From positions 1-5,006 of the forward strand of contig JAAZDA010000141.1 in assembly GCA_012512995.1 (NCBI GenBank): a stretch of DNA of 5,006 nucleotides, given 5' to 3'. The notes beneath the pieces were generated by a model. The model did not search any database, had not been told where the DNA came from, and saw only the letters and a program-made list of their open reading frames with translations. A program made the translations under genes and the position numbers. This document shows, piece after piece, positions 1 through 5,006 of this stretch. Source of the DNA: Clostridiales bacterium. Its GTDB lineage: Bacteria; Bacillota; Clostridia; Lachnospirales; Lachnospiraceae. Positions within the stretch are counted from its first letter, which is position 1. Each line of letters begins with the position of its first letter.

Positions 1-1
1 A

Positions 2-121
2 GTTTTCCTGGGATCAGGCAACTGATACGTCAGGCAATTCCTACACAAACAGACAGCGGACCGCCTGCGCAGCCTCGGGGCAGCAAATTCGCACGACCTC
101 ATAAACATTGATACAGGAGCC
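2..121 (+). pseudogene. Upstream coding remnant of fkp, interrupted by in-frame TGA at 23-25
   Basis: In the same frame as the downstream fkp ORF, codons 26-121 translate without a stop and include QFLHKQTADRLRSLGAA (35-85) and INIDTGAV (101-124). These resemble the conserved FLHKQ...GAV...DIDTGAV stretch of fucose pyrophosphorylase domains, so this is coding sequence and not a 5' leader. There is no ATG, GTG or TTG between the TGA at 23-25 and GTG 122. Before the TGA the same frame reads VFLGSGN. The true start must lie left of the window, and the break is either a nonsense mutation, a frameshift or a sequence error. The TGA itself is certain; the homology is judged from memory of the family. 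Confidence 0.7.
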
Positions 122-2425
122 GTGATATTCAGCGGCAAAATGGTAAAAGATCTTTACTCTCTCGCAGACACGGATGAGAAATTTGAGGCTATGGTCAATG
201 ACCACGTGCGCCTTTCTTTCTATGCAGATTTCCTTTACCCGCTCGCGGAGGACAGCACACTTGACAGGTTTTACCTTGAGCAGCCGGAGGGAGATTTCAG
301 CCCTGAACTTGACGTTGCAAGGACGAAGATCTGGGACGTCCTCGGCAAATACAAAATGAAACTCATGAAGTTCTCGCCGGCGTCGTTCCTACATTTTGGA
401 ACGACAAGAGAAGTCCTGAGACTTGTGACTGAGGAAATAGGAAACTACAGCGTACTCGGCTGGCAGGGCAGGATAGGAACCAATTACGGAGGCAGCGATT
501 TCGCGGTTTCCAATTCATATGTAAGCGCCCGCGCCACGATCGGCGATGGCAGCTACATCGAGGACAGCTACATTCACCACAATGCACAGATAGGAAAATG
601 CTGCGTGATTTCCGGATTGACAGTAGGAAAGTCTGCGAATCACGAGACATCTGAGAGCAGACAAAATGATGCAGCGGGATCACAAACATCGCAGGCTGAA
701 TCAAATGCAGACAAGATGATTACGATTCCGGACAACACCGTCCTTCACGGACTCAAACTCACTGACGGACGATTCGTCGTCAGAATGTACGGCGTTTGCG
801 ATAACCCCAAAGAGGCAAAATGGTTCGGCAAAACAATGGACAAGCCCTTGTGGGTGAAGTCGCTGTTTCCTGTAAGAGACTCCGTGGAAGAGGCACTTGA
901 AGCGACGCTGGCAGTAGGAAATAAGTGGCTCGCAGACCGCAATAACCAGAACCCTGAACCGGACGATTTATGCCTCAGCCTCAAGGACAGCTATAACATG
1001 GCTGATGTCACACAGATCCTGCCGTGGCAGGAGAAGCTCAGCGACAGGATAAAGGTCGAAAGCCTTCTGAAAGCAATAGATGAACACACACCTGCCAATG
1101 AGGCGTCCGAAATTTTCAGAGCCGGAATTTCGAAGCGCGTTACAGGAGACCTCCTCACTCGTGCGGAAAGGCTTGATAATACTGATCTGAGTGAGTTTGG
1201 AAGGAAGATCCGCATTTATTATTACCTGTCCAAGATCACTCAGAAAGAGCGCATGGAAGACCTTTGTTTTGACACAATAAGAGACACAGTCCTGCAGTCG
1301 GCACTCAACAAAACAGGCTACTGCAGCAAGTACCACATCGCGAAGGATGAAGTCGTAGAGCGGCTCCCGGTGCGCGTGAACTGGGGCGGCGGCTGGTCTG
1401 ACACACCACCGTACTGCATGGAGCATGGCGGGACGGTACTGAATGCAGCGGTCACACTGGACGGCATACTTCCCATAGAAGTGACAATAAAGAAGATCCC
1501 GCAAAACAAAATAATCCTGACGAGCACTGACATCGGAAGTTATGAGGAGTTCACCGATGTGGGAAAACTCCAGGACTGCCACGACCCTGTGGACGCATTT
1601 GCTTTGCATAAAGCAGCGCTTATAGCCTGCGGCGTCATTCCGTATGCAGATAAAGTGTCGGTCGACGAAATCTGCGCGCATCTCGGCGGCGGAATTTACA
1701 TGAACACACGGGTCATCAACATCCCCAAGGGAAGCGGGCTCGGCACGAGCTCTATACTCGCCGGCGCATGCGTGAAGGGCATTTACGAATTCATGGGCGT
1801 GCCGATTGCAGATAACGATCTCTACAATCGCGTGATGTGCATGGAACAGATAATGTCTACAGGCGGCGGCTGGCAGGATCAGGTCGGCGGACTCGCGCCC
1901 GGAATCAAAATGGTGACGGCAGACGAGGCACTCGAGCAGAAAATTGTTTCGACGCCGCTTCGGATAAACGAGGACGCAATGCGCGAACTGAACGAGCGGT
2001 TCGTGATCATTTACACTGGTCAGCGCAGACTTGCGAGAAACCTTCTCCGAGACATTGTGGGCAAATATATAGGAAATGAAAATGACGAGACAGAAGTGCT
2101 CTACAGGATCCAGCAGCTCGCCGTCCTGATGAGACTTGAGCTCGAAAAGGGCCATATTGACGGCTTTGCAAAGCTGATGAATGATCACTGGAATCTTTCG
2201 ACAAAACTTGATGCCGGCTGCACCAATACCTGCATTGACCAGATTTTCCTTGTCATAGAGGATCTGATTGATGGCAAAATGATCTGCGGCGCCGGGGGCG
2301 GTGGCTTCATTCAGGTCATCATGAAGAAGGGCGTCACGACGCAGCAGTTACAGGAGCGGCTTGACGAGGTCTTTGCCGAATCAGGAGTTGGCGTCTGGAA
2401 GACTGACTTCTGTTTTGGAGAGTAG
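122..2425 (+). CDS. fkp: Bifunctional L-fucokinase / L-fucose-1-phosphate guanylyltransferase (Fkp-like), 5'-incomplete or disrupted
   Basis: Fkp phosphorylates L-fucose with ATP and then joins fucose-1-phosphate to GTP, giving GDP-L-fucose in the cytoplasm (salvage pathway). Numbering from GTG 122: residues 1-115 match the distal fucose pyrophosphorylase domain (LSFYADFLYPLAEDS, HFGTTREVL). Residues 130-170 are hexapeptide, beta-helix-like (ATIGDGSYIEDSYIHHNAQIG). A polar insertion at about 171-198 precedes VLHGL. ILPWQ at 299-303 opens the linker. The GHMP kinase domain has motif 1 NWGGGWSDTPP (420-430), motif 2 PKGSGLGTSS (535-544), GGGWQDQVGG with probable catalytic Asp586, and motif 3 CGAGGGGF (722-729). 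The kinase half looks intact. At 767 residues it is shorter than the roughly 950 of Bacteroides Fkp; the missing part is the N-terminal nucleotide-binding region. GTG 122 is doubtful because family-like sequence continues upstream in the same frame to codon 26, and the AGGAG at 115-119 is only 2 nt from the GTG. A broken gene is possible. Stops with TAG, 24 bp before the next gene. Confidence 0.85.
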   Translation: MIFSGKMVKDLYSLADTDEKFEAMVNDHVRLSFYADFLYPLAEDSTLDRFYLEQPEGDFSPELDVARTKIWDVLGKYKMKLMKFSPASFLHFGTTREVLRLVTEEIGNYSVLGWQGRIGTNYGGSDFAVSNSYVSARATIGDGSYIEDSYIHHNAQIGKCCVISGLTVGKSANHETSESRQNDAAGSQTSQAESNADKMITIPDNTVLHGLKLTDGRFVVRMYGVCDNPKEAKWFGKTMDKPLWVKSLFPVRDSVEEALEATLAVGNKWLADRNNQNPEPDDLCLSLKDSYNMADVTQILPWQEKLSDRIKVESLLKAIDEHTPANEASEIFRAGISKRVTGDLLTRAERLDNTDLSEFGRKIRIYYYLSKITQKERMEDLCFDTIRDTVLQSALNKTGYCSKYHIAKDEVVERLPVRVNWGGGWSDTPPYCMEHGGTVLNAAVTLDGILPIEVTIKKIPQNKIILTSTDIGSYEEFTDVGKLQDCHDPVDAFALHKAALIACGVIPYADKVSVDEICAHLGGGIYMNTRVINIPKGSGLGTSSILAGACVKGIYEFMGVPIADNDLYNRVMCMEQIMSTGGGWQDQVGGLAPGIKMVTADEALEQKIVSTPLRINEDAMRELNERFVIIYTGQRRLARNLLRDIVGKYIGNENDETEVLYRIQQLAVLMRLELEKGHIDGFAKLMNDHWNLSTKLDAGCTNTCIDQIFLVIEDLIDGKMICGAGGGGFIQVIMKKGVTTQQLQERLDEVFAESGVGVWKTDFCFGE

Positions 2426-2449
2426 CTTTAGTTCTGATATGGTGGAAAA

Positions 2450-4627
2450 ATGATTAGTATTATTGTTCCGGTATACAATGCAGAATCATATATTTCGGCT
2501 ACGATCGACACAGTGGCGGGGCAGAGCTACAGGGATTGGGAGCTGCTCCTTGTCGATGACTGCTCGAGCGATCGCAGCCGCGAGATCATTGAGAAGAAGA
2601 TCGCGGAATTCGAGCGCAGTCGCGGCACAGCTGCAGATGTTGGTTCGCTGAGCTATGAAAGCATTGACAGCAAACAGGATGATATATGCCCGCAGCCGCG
2701 AATCCGCCTCATAAGCAAAACACATAACGAAGGCGCTGCTGCTGCGCGCAACACAGGAATCGACGAGGCCAGGGGAAGATACATAGCGTTCCTCGATGCC
2801 GATGATATCTGGTACAGCGACAAGCTCGAGACAGAACTCAAATACATGCAGAAGAACGACGCAGCATTTGTTTTTACTGCGTATCAGTTTGGCGATGAAA
2901 ATGCACAGCCTACGGGCAAAGCTGTGCGTGTTCCTAAGAAGCTGACATACAAAGAGGCTCTTTCACGGACAATAATCTTCACGTCAACCGTCATGATGGA
3001 TACTGAGAAGATCAGCAGGGAACTCATGCACATGCCGGCAATCGCTTCCGAGGACACGGCGACATGGTGGCGCATATTAAAGAGCGGCGTGGTGGCGTAT
3101 GGCCTCAACCAGACACTCGCGATCTACAGACGCCCGGCGAAGTCGCTCTCATCAAACAAAGCAAATTCTGTCGGAAGGATCTGGAATCTGTATCGGCAGA
3201 TAGCGGGAATGAATGCCGTAGCCGCGGCTCTTCATATAATCATGTGGGCATTTCGCGCCGCGGCGCGCAGGGTCGTGGACGATACGATACGCAGCCATTT
3301 TGAATCAGTGAAGAGATTCAGTACGCTGCAGTTGTCGTTCATTGGAATCATCATTCAGACGCTGTTATTTGCGTACACATGGTTCAAAACATATTATCCG
3401 ATTATCAATTCAATGAGGATAAGCCAGGACGGGTATGTGCTGGGCTATGGCATCAAATTGTACTTCCGTGGACATTTACTGTTCCTGGCTTTCTATCTTG
3501 TTTTGATGATATTCTTTGCAAGTCAGGCAGGAGCGATGAAGATCGGCCTGAACAGGCCGGTAAGTGTTTTCCTGTCATCGACGATCGCTATCGGAATTAC
3601 GGATATCATTATCTACGCCCAGATGTCGCTTATGCGGAACTGGCTCGTCCCTGCATGGCCGCTTGTGCGAACGTATGTTGCGCAGATTGGTTTTGCGTAC
3701 ATCTGGATAGAGTTCGCGGATTTTATTTATCACCGCGTCTTCCCGCCGAGGGAAACGCTCGTCATCTCAGGTGCGACGCATGACTTCAGGTCAGGCTCTA
3801 TCATCGATCAGATGGGCGCGCGGCAGGATCGTTTCAAAGTGGCAAAACAAATGAGTACGGCGGAGGGAATGGACAGGGTGCTTGCAGAGTGCCTGAGCTG
3901 GTACGGCTGTGTGGTGATAGGGGATGTGACTTCCAAAGAGCGGAAGATGATCCTCGAGTTCTGCTATGGCCACTACATTCGCGTCTATGATCTGCCTGAG
4001 GTCAAAGACATTCTCATAAACGGCGCCGAGGTGATGGACCAGTTCCAGACACCGCTCCTTGAATTCAAGGAATACAACATTCGCTGGGAGCAGCGACTCG
4101 TTAAGAGATTGTGCGACATAGTGATTTCTGCTGTTCTGATTATAGTCACATCGCCGATAATGCTGTTCAGGCTTATAGATGCGGCGGTCCACCCGTCGCC
4201 GGAAGGCATTATTGAACGCACAGTATGTGTCACAAAGAACGGAAAGACGTTCGTGCGTCATACATTCAGATCACAAGGCACGGGACATACGCTGCCTATG
4301 CTCTTTGATGTTTTTCGCGGCCGAATTTCAATGGTGGGACCTGAACCTCTTCCGGCAGAGCTGGAAAGCAGTATTGTCGAATGTAACCCCAAGTTTGTAT
4401 ACCGCCGCCGTGTCGAGACCGGCTATACCGGTAAGTCTCAGCGCAGCAACCTTGTTTTTACGAAAAATGATGGCTCAACAGATCTCGACCTTGCAGATGA
4501 CATTCTTCTGGTCGATATTATGTACATTCAAAATTACTCTTTACTTGAAGATTTCAGGATTCTCCTGACTGTTCCGATAAATAAGAGAACAGCAAAGAAA
4601 AGGACAGTAAAGAAAAGAACAGAATAG
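2450..4627 (+). CDS. GT2 glycosyltransferase fused to WbaP-like sugar-phosphate transferase (PGT) domain with degenerate active site
   Basis: One uninterrupted 725-residue frame. ATG 2450 fits because the GT2 consensus ISIIVPVYN begins at residue 2; a GGTGG at 2441-2445 is a modest ribosome binding site. Residues 1-250 form a GT-A inverting glycosyltransferase: VDDCSSD (35-41), NEGAAAARNTG (93-103), the metal-binding DAD of FLDADD (114-119), the probable catalytic SED (200-202), and YRRP further on. Membrane helices fall at about 295-312, 343-357, 371-389 and 405-423. A Rossmann-like domain follows (about 434-540; CVVIGD at 487-492, TPLLEF at 534-539). The PGT domain begins at KRLCDIVIS (552-560), with the Ser-Pro helix break at 568-569. 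Where the family has KFRSM, a spacer and DELPQL, this protein has TFRSQGTGHTLPML (605-618), and VGPRP is VGPEP (629-633). The C-terminal Lys/Arg tail (KRTAKKRTVKKRTE) comes from a DNA repeat. Likely role: membrane-bound sugar addition in exopolysaccharide assembly. Donor and acceptor are unknown, and PGT activity is doubtful. Confidence 0.88.
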   Translation: MISIIVPVYNAESYISATIDTVAGQSYRDWELLLVDDCSSDRSREIIEKKIAEFERSRGTAADVGSLSYESIDSKQDDICPQPRIRLISKTHNEGAAAARNTGIDEARGRYIAFLDADDIWYSDKLETELKYMQKNDAAFVFTAYQFGDENAQPTGKAVRVPKKLTYKEALSRTIIFTSTVMMDTEKISRELMHMPAIASEDTATWWRILKSGVVAYGLNQTLAIYRRPAKSLSSNKANSVGRIWNLYRQIAGMNAVAAALHIIMWAFRAAARRVVDDTIRSHFESVKRFSTLQLSFIGIIIQTLLFAYTWFKTYYPIINSMRISQDGYVLGYGIKLYFRGHLLFLAFYLVLMIFFASQAGAMKIGLNRPVSVFLSSTIAIGITDIIIYAQMSLMRNWLVPAWPLVRTYVAQIGFAYIWIEFADFIYHRVFPPRETLVISGATHDFRSGSIIDQMGARQDRFKVAKQMSTAEGMDRVLAECLSWYGCVVIGDVTSKERKMILEFCYGHYIRVYDLPEVKDILINGAEVMDQFQTPLLEFKEYNIRWEQRLVKRLCDIVISAVLIIVTSPIMLFRLIDAAVHPSPEGIIERTVCVTKNGKTFVRHTFRSQGTGHTLPMLFDVFRGRISMVGPEPLPAELESSIVECNPKFVYRRRVETGYTGKSQRSNLVFTKNDGSTDLDLADDILLVDIMYIQNYSLLEDFRILLTVPINKRTAKKRTVKKRTE

Positions 4628-4715
4628 ACAAGAACAGAATAGACAAGAACAGAATAGACAAGAACGGAATAGACAAGAACGGAATAGACAAGAACAGAAT
4701 AGACAAGAACGGAAT
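4582..4715 (+). repeat. 15-bp tandem repeat array spanning the stop codon of the GT2-PGT gene
   Basis: The unit is aagaac[a/g]gaatagac. Six full copies run 4615-4629, 4630-4644, 4645-4659, 4660-4674, 4675-4689 and 4690-4704, differing only by A/G at position 7, followed by an 11-bp partial copy (4705-4715). Upstream, 4582-4596 and 4597-4611 are weaker copies in the same 15-bp register. The weak copies encode a five-residue K-R-T-x-K period in the 725-residue protein. From the first full copy on, each unit carries TAG in that frame, and the first TAG is the gene's stop. The array is almost purely A and G on this strand apart from about one T and two C per unit. No inverted repeat or CRISPR-like spacer is present. 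Confidence 0.95.
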
Positions 4716-4776
4716 CATAAGTAATAAAGACAACAAAAAGTATAAGGCAGAAAGACAGAAGGCACAGAAGTTTACA
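4628..4776 (+). other. Purine-rich intergenic gap between the GT2-PGT gene and the MATE gene
   Basis: This 149-bp gap holds the distal part of the 15-bp repeat array and then A-rich non-repetitive sequence (about 4716-4776). I see no hairpin followed by a T run, so no intrinsic terminator is supported, and no clear -35/-10 pair. The only candidate ribosome binding sites for the MATE gene are AGAAGG at 4757-4762 (14 nt from ATG, long) and AGAAG at 4766-4770 (6 nt, weak). Transcriptional read-through from the upstream gene is therefore possible but unproven. Confidence 0.6.
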
Positions 4777-5006
4777 ATGAATGATCAGAATACTCAAACC
4801 AGATCAGGCGATAATGCAATAATTACAGGCGTGATCTGGAAACAACTCATGATTTTTTTCTTTCCGCTCCTGGCGGGAACTTTTTTCCAGTTTCTTTATA
4901 ATACAGTCGACGCAATAGTTGTCGGTCAGTTCGTGGGCAAGGAAGCCCTGTCTGCCGTCGGCGGCGCACCGGCCACTTTGATAAATGTCTATATCGGTAT
5001 CTTTAC
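4777..5006 (+). CDS. MATE-family multidrug/sodium antiporter-type transporter, 5' part only
   Basis: The first 76 codons of a gene that runs off the right edge. MATE (NorM/DinF-like) proteins are 12-helix inner-membrane antiporters that use sodium or proton gradients to export cationic drugs or metabolites; the substrate here cannot be told. The start of the family pattern is clear: a polar N-terminus (residues 1-14), AIITGVIWKQL (14-24), the first helix IFFFPLLAGTFFQFLY (26-41), then NTVDAIVVGQFVGKEALSAVGG (42-63), close to the usual NTVDAIIVGRFVGKEALAAVG, and the start of helix 2. ATG 4777 is chosen because the family pattern starts shortly after it and no ATG, GTG or TTG lies upstream in frame as far back as the TAA at 4582-4584. 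It is not a Wzx-type polysaccharide flippase by sequence, so its link to the two upstream genes is uncertain. Confidence 0.9.
   Translation, partial: MNDQNTQTRSGDNAIITGVIWKQLMIFFFPLLAGTFFQFLYNTVDAIVVGQFVGKEALSAVGGAPATLINVYIGIF

Noticed and set aside
23..25. TGA recoded as Trp or Gly, or as selenocysteine
   Set aside because: Trp is written TGG throughout both long genes and no other in-frame TGA is present; there is no selenocysteine motif or visible SECIS. One disrupted codon is more simply a mutation or error.
115..124. AGGAG plus GTG as a genuine translation start of fkp
   Set aside because: The spacing is only 2 nt and the bases encode the conserved DTGAV motif, so the Shine-Dalgarno likeness is probably coincidental.
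968..2188. 406-codon open frame on the minus strand
   Set aside because: It lies wholly inside fkp, opposite its GHMP kinase motifs, and its translation shows no recognisable domain. It is a shadow of codon bias on the coding strand.
2439..2453. Four-codon mini-ORF (atg gtg gaa aaa tga) overlapping the start of the GT2-PGT gene
   Set aside because: It is too short to mean much without conservation, and it overlaps the ribosome binding region by chance.
4582..4715. CRISPR-like array
   Set aside because: The 15-bp units are directly adjacent with no spacers and no dyad, so this is a simple tandem repeat.
4534..4797. Minus-strand frame encoding a repeated Ser-Val-Leu-Val-Tyr pattern that looks like a membrane repeat protein
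   Set aside because: It is the reverse translation of the 15-bp A/G-rich repeat, which necessarily reads as hydrophobic codons on the opposite strand. No start signal or homology supports it.
4777..5006. MATE gene as a Wzx-type O-antigen flippase serving the glycan locus
   Set aside because: The N-terminal pattern is that of NorM/DinF-like MATE transporters, not the Wzx/PST group; location alone does not support the role.

Overview
The window looks like part of a cell-surface polysaccharide or sugar-nucleotide locus from a Firmicutes-type bacterium. A gut or rumen Clostridia/Lachnospiraceae relative is my best guess. This rests on the protein flavour: a bifunctional fucokinase/fucose-1-phosphate guanylyltransferase, a GT2 glycosyltransferase joined to a WbaP-like membrane sugar-phosphate transferase, and a Clostridia-like MATE transporter. 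There is no 16S or other marker, so the taxonomy is inference. All three genes lie on the + strand.

Region by region: (1) Positions 1-2425 hold an Fkp-type enzyme. Its 5' part lies outside the window, and the reading frame is broken by a TGA at 23-25. Recognisable protein homology begins directly after that TGA, before any usable start codon. The longest intact frame, from GTG 122, retains the distal pyrophosphorylase portion, a beta-helix-like segment and a complete GHMP sugar-kinase domain. (2) After 24 bp, positions 2450-4627 encode a 725-residue fusion: an intact-looking GT2 glycosyltransferase, then four membrane helices, a Rossmann-like domain and a C-terminal sugar-phosphate transferase (PGT) domain. 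The PGT domain keeps its membrane hairpin but appears to have lost its Asp-Glu catalytic dyad and the arginine of its VGPRP motif. (3) Positions 4582-4715 are a 15-bp tandem repeat array. It begins inside the fusion gene, supplies that gene's lysine-rich tail and stop codon, and runs on into the intergenic gap. (4) Positions 4777-5006 are the first 76 codons of a MATE-family transporter that continues beyond the window.

How they may work together: Fkp would turn L-fucose (or a similar sugar such as D-arabinose) into the GDP-activated donor. The membrane-tethered GT2 would add a sugar to a lipid-linked or surface glycan. No fucosyltransferase of families GT10, GT11 or GT23 is visible, so the user of the GDP-sugar is not identified. 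The MATE transporter may be an unrelated neighbour.

The most notable points are the apparently inactive PGT domain fused to a GT, the repeat array that carries a gene's stop codon, and the disrupted fkp reading frame.
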